From: a virus
DNA: 63,930 bases
IMG/VR virus record: IMGVR_UViG_3300034283_002015
Location: 1 to 63,930 of that record
Strand: one strand, 5' to 3'
Position 1 is the first letter of the stretch; every line of letters begins with the position of its first letter. Positions 28,051 to 36,339 of this stretch are shown in pieces. The notes under the pieces are model-generated. The model was not told the DNA's origin, did not search any database, and was given only the letters and a program-made list of their open reading frames with translations. The position numbers were made by a program, and so were the translations under genes.

Positions 28051-28742
28051 TTGTATAATTTTAATGTTCCACTACCTATTTCATAATTAGATAATTCATA
28101 TATTACATATGATTGATTTTCAATCCAGTCTCCTGTATTGATATATCTAATATTGTCTATAGTTTTGTCTACTGGTGTGTGAATATGTCCACAAATAACA
28201 GTATGGCAATTACGTTTTTTAGCTTGTCTAACCATTTCTTGCTCATAATCAACCATAAATGAAACAGCTGCTTTAACATTATCTTTTAAATATTTAGATA
28301 AACTTGTTTTCTTATTAATTTTCTTTAATAGTCTATCAATAACAATAGCAGCATCATAACCAATTGAGCCTAACATACCTAACCAATGCATTTTAATAAT
28401 GCCATCATATTTGTCTCCATGACAAAACCAAATACCACCTTCGATAAATTCGTCTACTATTTTAATATTACCTAATTGCATAGGTGTATATTTTCTTAAG
28501 AATTCATCATGATTACCTGATATCCAAATAATTTCTTTTTCTTTAGATATTTTAAACAACTTACGTATTACTTTGTTATGATCCGTGCTAAACTTCTTAT
28601 AACGCTGGAATAACCACCCATCAATAATATCGCCTACTAATATTAAGCGGTCGTATTCTACGGTTTTAAGTAAATTTATAATAGCTTTAGTATTACAACC
28701 TTTAGAACCTATATGTAGGTCAGACATTACTAATGTTTTCAT
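28047..28742 (-). CDS. calcineurin-like metallophosphoesterase (LpxH-like)
   Basis: 231 residues. All metal-binding motifs are present: MSDLHIGS (Asp8, His10), VGDIIDGW (Asp38), SGNHDEF (Asn-His-Asp), WFCHGDKYD and CGHIHTPVD. The arrangement and length fit the UDP-2,3-diacylglucosamine diphosphatase (LpxH/LpxH2) branch, which acts in lipid A synthesis, though related enzymes cleave other pyrophosphates. In a phage it might remodel host envelope or nucleotides; the substrate is inferred only at family level. It is coupled to the FAD dehydrogenase (1 nt) and the Fe-S carrier (4-nt overlap). Confidence 0.85.
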   Translation of the reverse strand: MKTLVMSDLHIGSKGCNTKAIINLLKTVEYDRLILVGDIIDGWLFQRYKKFSTDHNKVIRKLFKISKEKEIIWISGNHDEFLRKYTPMQLGNIKIVDEFIEGGIWFCHGDKYDGIIKMHWLGMLGSIGYDAAIVIDRLLKKINKKTSLSKYLKDNVKAAVSFMVDYEQEMVRQAKKRNCHTVICGHIHTPVDKTIDNIRYINTGDWIENQSYVIYELSNYEIGSGTLKLYK

Positions 28743-28743
28743 A

Positions 28744-30060
28744 TTATTTTAATAATGATTCGGCAACATAAATACCATGTGCACCACTAACTGTAATACC
28801 TCTCGCACTCAACGCATCACCAACAAAGTGTACATTTGGATATTTAGTTAATGCTAAATTAGTATAGTCTACTAATGGTTCTGGTGATAAATATTTTACT
28901 TCAGGTATATAAACTCCCCAATCATCGCCTAATGTTGGAAATATTTTTTTCATATCATCAATAAAATCTTCAATATATTGAAAATATCCTTGAAATTCTT
29001 GTTTTATATCTTTTAATCCAATCTCATCAACTTGAGCTGTATTAATAAGAGTTCCTTCAGATGTGGTTGATGGATTACGAGTACCATTAGGTGAATAATA
29101 TAAACCTGTATTGTTAGGTTTAATTTGTAATTTATTTACTAATTCTCTAGACCAAGTAAATGGATCTTCAATATCCTTAATTTCCATAATAATACCAAAA
29201 TTAGTCATTCCATTTAGATATTTAGGATCTTTTTTAGCGTGACCATTGTAAGTAACATCACCATATGTTTCTTCTACAGCAACATAAGCCGCGTTATTGT
29301 TTGTACAAAATGAACGTAATGAAACACCTTTATCATCAAATTTTCTATATAATTTAAAGTCATATGAAATATCAATTAGTTTTTGAAAGTGTTCTTGTGG
29401 TGCTTCAAAACGTACTCCAATTTGAACTGATTTAGGTTCATCTGGTAGTTTATATTCATTTGCTAATTGTTGAGCAAAATCAATTCCTGATTTACCTACT
29501 GCAAATATAAGTTCATCATAAGTACCAATCCAAGGACTACCTGTAGTGGTTTCACCAAATATTTCACTAAAATTAAAATCAATAGTTTTAACTTTAGTTT
29601 CCCAAAAAAATCTAACACCTTTAGATACTAAATAATCATACCAATTTTTAGCAATTTCAGATAAATAATCTGTACCTACATGCCATACAGGAAATAAACG
29701 TAAACCGAAATATGGTTTAATAAAATCTGGTTCAGCAATTGGGTTTGAGCATTGTACTTCTTCAGGTTTAGGATGGAAACGTTTAAAGTTAGTAATAACT
29801 TGATCCATTAATTCCATTGCTTTTTCCTCGCCTGTGTACTTAGCTAATTGACCACCAATAGCTGTATGGTATGTTAATTTACCATCACTCCATCCACCTG
29901 CTCCTAACATTCCTGTCATCACCTCTTCAGGTAAGCGGTTATATGGATCTTTACCCATATCAATGATAGTAATTAAATTACCATCATATCCATTATCTAC
30001 TAATTTAGTTGCAGCATTAATGCCTGCTACTCCGGCTCCAACGATTACAATTTTTTTCAT
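28744..30060 (-). CDS. FAD-dependent dehydrogenase (COG2509-like)
   Basis: 438 residues. The N-terminal Rossmann motif is IVIVGAGVAGINAATKL (G-x-G-x-x-G). GVRFEAPQEHFQ, LRSFCTNNNAAYVAVEETYG and TNFGIIMEI are in the middle. The C-terminal FAD-contact block is NVHFVGDALSARGITVSGAH. These fit the uncharacterised NAD(FAD)-utilising dehydrogenase group COG2509; the physiological substrate is unknown. First gene of the auxiliary cassette, with its own promoter at 30068-30099. Such a complete bacterial-type oxidoreductase is unusual in a T4-like phage. Confidence 0.82.
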   Translation of the reverse strand: MKKIVIVGAGVAGINAATKLVDNGYDGNLITIIDMGKDPYNRLPEEVMTGMLGAGGWSDGKLTYHTAIGGQLAKYTGEEKAMELMDQVITNFKRFHPKPEEVQCSNPIAEPDFIKPYFGLRLFPVWHVGTDYLSEIAKNWYDYLVSKGVRFFWETKVKTIDFNFSEIFGETTTGSPWIGTYDELIFAVGKSGIDFAQQLANEYKLPDEPKSVQIGVRFEAPQEHFQKLIDISYDFKLYRKFDDKGVSLRSFCTNNNAAYVAVEETYGDVTYNGHAKKDPKYLNGMTNFGIIMEIKDIEDPFTWSRELVNKLQIKPNNTGLYYSPNGTRNPSTTSEGTLINTAQVDEIGLKDIKQEFQGYFQYIEDFIDDMKKIFPTLGDDWGVYIPEVKYLSPEPLVDYTNLALTKYPNVHFVGDALSARGITVSGAHGIYVAESLLK

Positions 30061-30067
30061 ATATTTT

Positions 30068-30099
30068 AATATAATTAATTTTTAACTAAAGGCCAAACT
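30068..30099 (-). promoter_or_regulatory. promoter of the auxiliary cassette: AGTTTGGC, 18 nt, TATATT
   Basis: The minus strand reads AGTTTGGC (30099-30092), 18 nt, TATATT (30073-30068), then 7 nt to ATG 30060. Boxes and distances match the promoters at 27696 and 49542. The layout fits the Bacteroidota TTTG / TAnnTT(T) type and implies a leaderless mRNA. Confidence 0.68.
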
Positions 30100-30102
30100 A
30101 AG

Positions 30103-30130
30103 GTGGCCCACCTTTTTTAGGGTGGGCCAC
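30103..30130 (-). terminator. GC-rich hairpin between the internal-protein operon and the auxiliary cassette
   Basis: A perfect 10-bp inverted repeat GTGGCCCACC / GGTGGGCCAC (30103-30112, 30121-30130) with an 8-base loop, in an otherwise AT-rich gap. No T run follows the stem on the minus strand, so termination may need a factor. It sits right upstream of the cassette promoter, so it probably insulates the two units. Confidence 0.55.
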
Positions 30131-30186
30131 AGCTCCATAATGTTTTATAAAATCGACAGGCTATGAATCTGTCTGTATGTTATTTA

Positions 30187-30792
30187 TTATTTAAAGAATG
30201 ACATATTATTATTAACAGCATATAAAAAATCTTGAGAAAATTTATAAGCTTGTTTAATTCTTTTCCCCATATATTCTTTATCACCCATAGGTTTTCCTTG
30301 GTGTACTGAATTGATAAAAGTAATTAACATATTTTTGTCTACTTCTTCTTCTTTACTTGTTGTATTGATTTTATTTAAATAAGATATAGCTATATCAGGT
30401 GTTGTACTTTTTATTGCTTTTACCATAGCATCATATGCTTGTGTATTTGACATTTTATTTATATCAGCTGTGTTTCGTTTTGCATATGAAACCGGCATTT
30501 CAGTTTTTACAACTTGCTGGATTGATTGTTTTTGGTCTTGAGAAAAACCTGGAGATGCTAACAATGATGATAATATAGCAGCAGTCATTAAGCCTTTTTT
30601 AGCATATGATTTAATTTTTTCTAATACATCATCAAATACTCCTTCATTTAATGTATTAATTATATCATCAGCTATTTTTTGCTCTTCTGGTGATAAAGTA
30701 GTTTCTTGAATATCTTCTCTATATTTACTTTCAGTAATAATCCCAGCAAGTTTTTGCATACGGATAAATTGCTCGTTTAATGGTTGCTTCAT
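30187..30792 (-). CDS. tagged protein with N-terminal MQK-AGI peptide and hydrophobic segment
   Basis: 201 residues. The leader MKQPLNEQFIRMQKLAGIIT is the tag seen also at 30795, 31059 (C-terminus), 38228 and the scaffold C-terminus. An I-T-E site follows at residues 19-21. Residues ~68-90 (GLMTAAILSSLLASPGF) are hydrophobic and then SQDQKQSIQQ. This could be a hidden signal or membrane segment exposed after leader removal. The rest is helical and Lys-rich. No enzyme motif. It ends the long internal-protein operon. Confidence 0.6.
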   Translation of the reverse strand: MKQPLNEQFIRMQKLAGIITESKYREDIQETTLSPEEQKIADDIINTLNEGVFDDVLEKIKSYAKKGLMTAAILSSLLASPGFSQDQKQSIQQVVKTEMPVSYAKRNTADINKMSNTQAYDAMVKAIKSTTPDIAISYLNKINTTSKEEEVDKNMLITFINSVHQGKPMGDKEYMGKRIKQAYKFSQDFLYAVNNNMSFFK

Positions 30793-30794
30793 TA

Positions 30795-31034
30795 TTATTT
30801 AATTTTATTAAGTAATTCTTTATGATACATGTTAACAGCAGTTTCTAAATTTTTAAGATCAGCATCATCAGCTGTGTTATCTCTTTCAAATTCACGCAAT
30901 TTGTTTAAATACTGCTTAATAACATTTTTTTGTCCTATGTTTATAGGACTATCATTTCCGGACATTTCCTCATTTATTTTAATTCCCGCAATTTTTTGCA
31001 TTTTTATAAATTGCTCATTTAATGGCTCTTTCAT
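30795..31034 (-). CDS. small tagged protein with N-terminal MQK-AGI peptide
   Basis: 79 residues. The leader MKEPLNEQFIKMQKIAGIKI is followed by N-E-E (an I-N-E site). The remaining ~55 residues are a helical, charged segment (NVIKQYLNKLREFERD...). It is essentially a tag plus a short helical cargo, and 2 nt from the next tagged gene. The arrangement suggests a small internal head protein. Confidence 0.58.
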   Translation of the reverse strand: MKEPLNEQFIKMQKIAGIKINEEMSGNDSPINIGQKNVIKQYLNKLREFERDNTADDADLKNLETAVNMYHKELLNKIK

Positions 31035-31058
31035 TTTTTATATATTTTTAATTTTAAA

Positions 31059-32171
31059 TTATATTCCTGCTAGTTTTTGCATTCTAATGAATTCTAAAGA
31101 TAAAGATTCATTTATTGCTGATGGTGATTTTATATTTTTTACAATAGAACTTATAGACTCCCAACTTTCTTTAATTAATTCAATTATAGCATATGCTAAT
31201 AATATATAATGACCAAATTCCCATATCTTTATAAGATCATCTGCGTAAGGAATATAAGCAGAATATTCTTTTATTTTTTCTTCTACCCAACTCCAAGAAG
31301 AGTTAAAAACTCCTGAAATTTCCATAACAGCTGATATAAGTTCTGGAATAACATGAAATTCCATAGCTTTAGGGCCTCCTATTTTTTCAATAAATTTAGA
31401 TATTAGTGTTAATATTTTAGAACTTGCCCAAGAACCAGTTATACTTACAATACCCATTACTGGATTTAATGCTACTTTTATTATGTTTCCTAACCATGTT
31501 TTCCATTTACTATTTTCTTCTGCTTCTAATAAAACATTAGGATTATTTAAATGTTCAGTAGTTTGTTTATTAAATATATTTTCTTGAATATTTTTTCCTG
31601 CTTCTTCTGCTTTTGTAATAACTGGTTCAACTACTTTGTCGCCAATAGCATCAATCATAGTACTTGGGTCTTCTATTTTACCCTTAAAAAAACTATCTAT
31701 TTTAAGTATGTGATTTATTTCAGCTATTAAATCATCTCTATCTGGGCCATTTAGTGCTTTTTTAAAGGCTTCTGTTATTTTATTTTTATTTTTTTCTATT
31801 AATCCTTTAATTGCTGTTTTTCCTTTTGAAATAAGATCAGTAAAAGCTTTTTTAATTTGAGCCCAAACTTTTACAACATAATTTTTAATTCCACCAAAAG
31901 TAGATTTAACTTTTTCCCATCCTGATCTAAACCAATCTGCTATACCTTCGTTTACTTGAGATTCAAATAATACTATATTTTTTCTATGAAAACTAGAATG
32001 TGATTCAAGATATAAAGATAATGCTTGTTTTTCACCACTAGTAAAATAATCATTATTTGGTATAGATTTAATAAATTCTTCTTGAACTATTTTTATAGTC
32101 TTAGGTATTAAAGAAAATGAAATTTCCTTTTTTACTTCTTTAATTAATTGTTTTAATTCTGATTGTTTCAC
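31059..32171 (-). CDS. membrane-active-looking tagged protein with both leader types
   Basis: 370 residues. The N-terminus MKQSELKQLIKEVKKEISFS is the I-x-E helical leader. The extreme C-terminus SLSLEFIRMQKLAGI is the MQK-AGI tag, here at the other end. The middle has Trp/Lys-rich helices (WFRSGWEKVKSTFGGIKNYV) and hydrophobic stretches (VALNPVMGIVSITGSWASSK, ILLAYAIIELIKESW) that could insert in membranes. Such a profile would suit a pore or ejection protein delivered with DNA, but that is inference. It overlaps the cupin-like gene by 4 nt. Confidence 0.58.
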   Translation of the reverse strand: MKQSELKQLIKEVKKEISFSLIPKTIKIVQEEFIKSIPNNDYFTSGEKQALSLYLESHSSFHRKNIVLFESQVNEGIADWFRSGWEKVKSTFGGIKNYVVKVWAQIKKAFTDLISKGKTAIKGLIEKNKNKITEAFKKALNGPDRDDLIAEINHILKIDSFFKGKIEDPSTMIDAIGDKVVEPVITKAEEAGKNIQENIFNKQTTEHLNNPNVLLEAEENSKWKTWLGNIIKVALNPVMGIVSITGSWASSKILTLISKFIEKIGGPKAMEFHVIPELISAVMEISGVFNSSWSWVEEKIKEYSAYIPYADDLIKIWEFGHYILLAYAIIELIKESWESISSIVKNIKSPSAINESLSLEFIRMQKLAGI

Positions 32172-32428
32172 GACTTATATATTTTTAATCTTAATGTACC
32201 TGTACCTTTTATAGCGCGGTGCCATTCATGTCTTGGTATAAATATTGGTTGGTTTATAGAAGTCGGCAATTGATTTTCAAGTTGTAATTGCCAATCTGTT
32301 TTACCCATTACTTCAACTGTTCTGTCTTCATCATCACGATGCCACATTAGTTCAATTGGATCTATATTTTCGTTAAATTCACGAATAATATATTCATCTG
32401 TAACTTCTATATCAGTGTATGGTCTCAT
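32168..32428 (-). CDS. small cupin-like protein
   Basis: 86 residues. The pattern IREFNENIDPIELMWHRDDE, RTVEVMGKTDWQLQLENQLP and FIPRHEWHRAIKGTGTLRLK resembles a short single-domain beta-barrel with conserved W-H-R-D and H-E-W-H-R motifs found in T4-like marine phages. The histidines could bind metal as in cupins, but no reaction can be assigned. It has no leader peptide, unlike its neighbours. Confidence 0.62.
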   Translation of the reverse strand: MRPYTDIEVTDEYIIREFNENIDPIELMWHRDDEDRTVEVMGKTDWQLQLENQLPTSINQPIFIPRHEWHRAIKGTGTLRLKIYKS

Positions 32429-32432
32429 TTAA

Positions 32433-32963
32433 TTATATATTTTTATTTATTAGTATATATAATTTATATTCATCATCTCCCCAACTGCCACCTAAAGATT
32501 CAACTTTAGTCACATATGGTAATTGTTTCATCATTTTTTCAGCTAAACTTTGATATATTCTATCTCGTTTACTATTTCTACTTGTTTCTTCATCTGCCTC
32601 ATTAGCAGGATGGCATTCTAATGTAAATTCACCATAGCCTTTAAAGTCAATTTCAATAAATTTTTTTAGAATATCAACAACAGTATTTAATACTGCTATA
32701 CCGTCTCCTGATTCAGTTTGAGCCCATGGATTTCCTTTATTTAAACCAAAACTAACATCTAATATTAAATCATCATTAGTTATATCTTCAGGTTTAGCTT
32801 TAGAATTCACTAAAGATATCCAGTAATCTTCATATGAATTATTTATAGAAACAAAAATATTGTTTCCTTTTTTATTTATAAAATTATAACGTACACCATC
32901 ACTTGTTTTTTTAGGACCTGTGAATGAGTAACTTTCTGTTAATAAATCAATGAGTTTGATCAT
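32433..32963 (-). CDS. tagged protein of unknown function (LLTE leader)
   Basis: 176 residues. MIKLIDLLTE|SYSF is a short hydrophobic leader with an L-T-E site, like the T4 internal-protein leaders (MKTYQEFIAE|A). The body is mixed alpha/beta: WISLVNSKA, ILDVSFGL, FTLECHPANEAD, RIYQSLAEKMMKQL. The E-C-H-P...R-x-x-I-Y pattern reminds me of small acetyltransferase-like or unknown domains carried by phages, but I cannot assign it. The start overlaps the upstream stop by 4 nt. Confidence 0.58.
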   Translation of the reverse strand: MIKLIDLLTESYSFTGPKKTSDGVRYNFINKKGNNIFVSINNSYEDYWISLVNSKAKPEDITNDDLILDVSFGLNKGNPWAQTESGDGIAVLNTVVDILKKFIEIDFKGYGEFTLECHPANEADEETSRNSKRDRIYQSLAEKMMKQLPYVTKVESLGGSWGDDEYKLYILINKNI

Positions 32964-33583
32964 TTTCTTTTAGTATCAATCATATCGTAATAAAATGAAT
33001 CTCCATCTTCAGTTACCCATCTATCAGATTGGTTTTCTACTGATGGTAATTCAGTGTCTACTTTAAATTGTTTTAAATCTTCAGGTAATTTTTTAGTTAC
33101 CCAATTTGAATCTTTCCAAAATAATCTATTATTTGGTTGACACATTAAATATCCATCATCTGCTTTAAATATATGTCCACATTTATAATCTGATGGTTCA
33201 TCACTATATGGATTATCATACCAATCTACAGTAAACATATAAGTTCCCCAAACTTTACTTCCGTCTCTTAAAACAATTTGAGCTCTATGATATGATAAAA
33301 AATCATATTCTACAACTGATACATTAACTGAAAAACAATCCCATAATTGTTTAAAATTAAATGGAATGTCGTTTTCTGGAATTTTAGTATAGATTTCAGA
33401 TATTGGAACCCTATTTCTAACCATACCATCATCAGTCATAACATGAAATGTTAATATTTTTCCGGAACATGATTGTAGTCCAAAAACATAAACATTTAAA
33501 AATACTTCTGAATCTTTTTTATTTTTAGTGAAATATGATTTACGAACTAAAGCTTTAAAACTTGGAATATCCGCGTTTAACAT
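32960..33583 (-). CDS. conserved phage protein of unknown function
   Basis: 207 residues, untagged. TYMFTVDWYDNPYSDEP and YKCGHIFKADDGYLMCQPNN match a pattern I recall in conserved proteins of T4-like cyanophages and other marine phages, where the segment reads like a small beta domain with an R-x-x-W motif after it. Role unknown. It sits between two LLTE-tagged genes (4-nt overlap downstream, 1-nt gap upstream). Confidence 0.6.
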   Translation of the reverse strand: MLNADIPSFKALVRKSYFTKNKKDSEVFLNVYVFGLQSCSGKILTFHVMTDDGMVRNRVPISEIYTKIPENDIPFNFKQLWDCFSVNVSVVEYDFLSYHRAQIVLRDGSKVWGTYMFTVDWYDNPYSDEPSDYKCGHIFKADDGYLMCQPNNRLFWKDSNWVTKKLPEDLKQFKVDTELPSVENQSDRWVTEDGDSFYYDMIDTKRK

Positions 33584-33584
33584 A

Positions 33585-33902
33585 TTATTTTTCTCTAATT
33601 AACAATTCGCCTAATACTTCTAAACGACCAACTTCACGTTGGAATTCATTTTGAGTCATATCTAATGATATTTTTTTATAGGTTTCATCGAATTCTTTTT
33701 TAGCTGCTTCTTTATCAAATTTACCTTTTATAGCTTTTTTATAATAAGATGGTTTCACATTAAAGTGAGTATATGTTAATAAAGCATCGCCGCCTTTTTC
33801 TTTAGCATTAGCTATAATTTTTTCAGCACCTGCTAAACGATTTTTAGCAAATGTTTCAAAACTTTCTTTAGCTTCAGTTAATAATTGAATAAGATTAATC
33901 AT
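33585..33902 (-). CDS. small tagged helical protein (LLTE leader)
   Basis: 105 residues. MINLIQLLTE|AKES is the short leader with L-T-E. The body is Lys/Glu-rich helix (KNRLAGAEKIIANAKEKGGD, ...KAIKGKFDKEAAKKEFDETY). Ala/Lys-rich composition suits a DNA-associated internal protein. The start overlaps the upstream stop by 4 nt. Confidence 0.57.
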   Translation of the reverse strand: MINLIQLLTEAKESFETFAKNRLAGAEKIIANAKEKGGDALLTYTHFNVKPSYYKKAIKGKFDKEAAKKEFDETYKKISLDMTQNEFQREVGRLEVLGELLIREK

Positions 33903-34342
33903 TTTTTTATTTTTTTAAATGGAGCATATCCTGAACCATATGGAGCTGATTTGCCAGATTGAGGATCTGGAGTTTCTGATATAGTCCAAGTTTTAGCATC
34001 ATGTGCTTTTTCTTTCAATTTAAATGTAACAACACCACGAATTGATTTAATATCTTTTTCTACTTTAGTTACAATATTAGTATTGTCATTTAATCCTTTA
34101 GGGAATGGTGATGGATCAATTTTAATATCTAAATAAGCATATTCATATTGTGATGATGGATTACCTGACTGATATTCTCTGTTATTAACAATAGTTACAC
34201 CTAATACAGCTCTAACATCAGATAAAATGTATTTCATTTTAGCAACTTTAGGGTTGATAACAATAACACCACCAATGGCTAATACCTTTTTTGATGAAGC
34301 ATATTCTTCTTTAATTGCTTTTTTAATTTCTGATAGTTTCAT
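33899..34342 (-). CDS. tagged protein of unknown function (I-K-E leader)
   Basis: 147 residues from ATG 34342. An upstream ATG at 34360 would overlap the preceding gene and displace the leader. MKLSEIKKAIKE|EYASSKK is the helical leader. The body looks beta-alpha-beta (VLAIGGVIVINPKVAKMKYI, VRAVLGVTIVNN, AYLDIKIDPSPF, IRGVVTFKLKE). The length and a conserved final GSGYAPFKK suggest a single compact domain. No known family. Confidence 0.57.
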   Translation of the reverse strand: MKLSEIKKAIKEEYASSKKVLAIGGVIVINPKVAKMKYILSDVRAVLGVTIVNNREYQSGNPSSQYEYAYLDIKIDPSPFPKGLNDNTNIVTKVEKDIKSIRGVVTFKLKEKAHDAKTWTISETPDPQSGKSAPYGSGYAPFKKIKK

Positions 34343-34353
34343 AATTGTAAGTA

Positions 34354-35001
34354 TTACCAAAAACCGGTAAAAGTAGTTTTAAATCCTAATAAGTTTGCGT
34401 AACGAGGTAATCTACATGACCAGTAACGTGCTGTTGTTTTATCTTTAGCTTGTGGACAATTCATTCTATCTGAAAATGCTTTACGTGCTTTAGGATTGTT
34501 TAGTTTTGCTCTTAAAGCTCCACCAGCCATACCAAATGATATTTTTTTAACTTTATCACCGTCTTTAACATAAACATAGAATTTTTTAGATCCACCACGT
34601 TTTGGTTTACCTAATGCTACTTCTTTACCTTGGTATTTAGCTTCAGTTATTATTTCCATTAATGGTAAATCTAAAGGAACAAATTCGCCTTCATATTTTG
34701 CCCACCTGCCAATATCAGTACGTTCAAATATTTTTTTATCTGTACCTTGTAATTCAATAATACCTTTAGACCATAACATTCTCGCTTCAGTCAATAATTT
34801 TTGATGAGCGAAACTGCCTGGGCGATATATATTCTCGGTAAGCTGTATTTTACTGTCTATATGGTAACGCATCGCCTCAGATATCGCCATATTGTACTGC
34901 TTAGACTCTACGAGTAAAGGCGGTGTATCGCAGTGTTTGCATGAATCGGTTACTTTGTAATTTTGCAAAGTTTCTGAGATAAGTTGTTTTAATTTATTCA
35001 T
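34354..35001 (-). CDS. tagged protein with basic R-Y-W-S-C C-terminal domain
   Basis: 215 residues. The leader MNKLKQLISE|TLQNYK has I-S-E. The C-terminal ~75 residues (GGSKKFYVYVKDGDKVKKIS, RKAFSDRMNCPQAKD, ARYWSCRLPRYANLLGF) match a small Lys/Arg/Cys domain common in T4-like phages, often ending K-A-R-Y-W-S-C. Conserved Cys and basic residues suggest nucleic-acid or virion binding, but function is unknown. Only 2 nt separate an ATATTTATAA element from its ATG. Confidence 0.65.
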   Translation of the reverse strand: MNKLKQLISETLQNYKVTDSCKHCDTPPLLVESKQYNMAISEAMRYHIDSKIQLTENIYRPGSFAHQKLLTEARMLWSKGIIELQGTDKKIFERTDIGRWAKYEGEFVPLDLPLMEIITEAKYQGKEVALGKPKRGGSKKFYVYVKDGDKVKKISFGMAGGALRAKLNNPKARKAFSDRMNCPQAKDKTTARYWSCRLPRYANLLGFKTTFTGFW

Positions 35002-35003
35002 GA

Positions 35004-35013
35004 TTATAAATAT
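35004..35013 (-). promoter_or_regulatory. ATATTTATAA element 2 nt before a start codon
   Basis: The minus strand reads ATATTTATAA, ending 2 nt before ATG 35001 and touching the previous stop codon. A promoter -10 box this close would start transcripts inside the gene, so this site argues for an RNA-level or other role. Confidence 0.42.
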
Positions 35014-36038
35014 TAAATTGCTTTAGCAGTTGAAAATTGCTTTTTAGGATAAAATCCAAATCTTGCGTTTTTAATGTCTTGTTGACTCATATTATTTCTA
35101 AAAGTGACAGCCATATGTGGTATATATTCTCCAGTTAATTGTTGTGGATATATAAAATAAGCAGGACTAGTTATTTCAAAATACTCACCTTTATCAATTA
35201 ATGTTATATTTCCAAAGCATATTAATTCTACTTTATCAATTCCAAAATCTTCACCTAAACCGTAAGATGCTTTTAATTTTAAATCATCAGATTTAATATC
35301 TCTTTTATAACTGTCTTTATTTTTTAGTTCTCCACCTGATGTTTGCTTAACAGCATCTATAAAGCTTTTAACCTCATCATTATTACTTAATTTACTCATT
35401 CCTGATAATTGTTGAGATTGAATATCTTTATGTTGGATATATAGATTTTCATCACCCTTAAATATAAAATCAGCTTGTTTATTACCTGGTATTTTTTCTA
35501 CTGTAGTAATATTTTTGTATACTTTTTCTCCTACTTTTATATTAATACTTCCACCTTTTTCTTCAATAGCTTTATTTAAATTACTTAATTGATAATCTTC
35601 AATATCAGCACCAATAGCTTCCATACCTAATACTAAAATTATATCTTTTCCTTCAATAGGAAATTGGAATGCAAAATTTCTGCTACTAGGATTTTGGTTA
35701 TTAGGATTACCTAATTTTGTTGGAGGAAGAATTTTAATATCTTTAGGATCTATATCAAATATATTAGATATAATATCTATAAATTCATTATTAGTAATAT
35801 TCCCTATATTTTTTATACGTTTAGGTCTACTATGAGGACCTAATTTTCCTTTAGCTTCATCTGATGATAAAATAGTTCTTATAACTTGGGGTGTTGTTAT
35901 TTTATCTTCTTTTAAACTAATACCTAAATTATTTAGTAATGATTCCATTAATAAAATATCCTGTTCATTTTTCATGTCAGGATATCCTTTAGGAAATTTA
36001 TAAGAATATTGTTTTAAAAACTTATCTAATGGATCCAT
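35013..36038 (-). CDS. possible PD-(D/E)XK-type (restriction-endonuclease-like) phage protein
   Basis: 341 residues. NKQADFIFKGDENLYIQHKD has the A-D-F...I-x-H-K-D arrangement seen in phage proteins that look like inactivated or active restriction-type folds (Asp plus x-x-K on neighbouring strands). Residues ~100-140 (RNFAFQFPIEGKDIILVLG) fit the preceding strands. The N-terminus (MDPLDKFLKQYSYKFPKGYP) has no clear leader. It overlaps the tagged 96-residue gene by 1 nt. Function could be nuclease or structural; the fold call is tentative. Confidence 0.55.
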   Translation of the reverse strand: MDPLDKFLKQYSYKFPKGYPDMKNEQDILLMESLLNNLGISLKEDKITTPQVIRTILSSDEAKGKLGPHSRPKRIKNIGNITNNEFIDIISNIFDIDPKDIKILPPTKLGNPNNQNPSSRNFAFQFPIEGKDIILVLGMEAIGADIEDYQLSNLNKAIEEKGGSINIKVGEKVYKNITTVEKIPGNKQADFIFKGDENLYIQHKDIQSQQLSGMSKLSNNDEVKSFIDAVKQTSGGELKNKDSYKRDIKSDDLKLKASYGLGEDFGIDKVELICFGNITLIDKGEYFEITSPAYFIYPQQLTGEYIPHMAVTFRNNMSQQDIKNARFGFYPKKQFSTAKAI

Positions 36039-36328
36039 TATTTTACTTCAATTTGCTTCAAATTTGAAAATATTTGAGTTAATAAATTGTCGTCATTTGT
36101 TTTAATCATAGCAATCATAGTATCAGCCAATATTTTATTAGCCGCTACATTCAAAGGTTTATTACTTTTTACTAAATTAATAGTAGTAGTAAATTTAGAA
36201 GGATCAAAACCTTCAACACCTAATTTTTTAAATAAATCTGTTTTGATTTGACCTTGAAGTTTTGGTTCTTCAGTAGTGACTTCTAAAATTTGTTCTCTTA
36301 TTAATTTTTTAAGTTCTGATTTTTTCAT
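36038..36328 (-). CDS. small tagged helical protein (L-I-R-E leader)
   Basis: 96 residues. MKKSELKKLIRE|QILEVTTEE is the clearest copy of the helical leader, with L-I-R-E and a second T-T-E. The body is helical (KTDLFKKLGVEGFDPSK, NKILADTMIAMIKTN). The same sequence pattern, KKELQEVIREQI, ends the protein at 42388-43029. Probably an internal head protein. Confidence 0.58.
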   Translation of the reverse strand: MKKSELKKLIREQILEVTTEEPKLQGQIKTDLFKKLGVEGFDPSKFTTTINLVKSNKPLNVAANKILADTMIAMIKTNDDNLLTQIFSNLKQIEVK

Positions 36329-36339
36329 AATATTAGTAA

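Noticed and set aside
30131-30186. Small inverted repeat GACAG / CTGTC as an intrinsic terminator
   Set aside because: The stem is only five pairs with a nine-base loop. It may contribute to 3' end formation, but I would not call it on sequence alone.
30061-30186. Prophage attachment site or integration junction at the hairpin
   Set aside because: No integrase, tRNA gene or direct repeat is nearby, and virion genes continue on both sides in the same direction.
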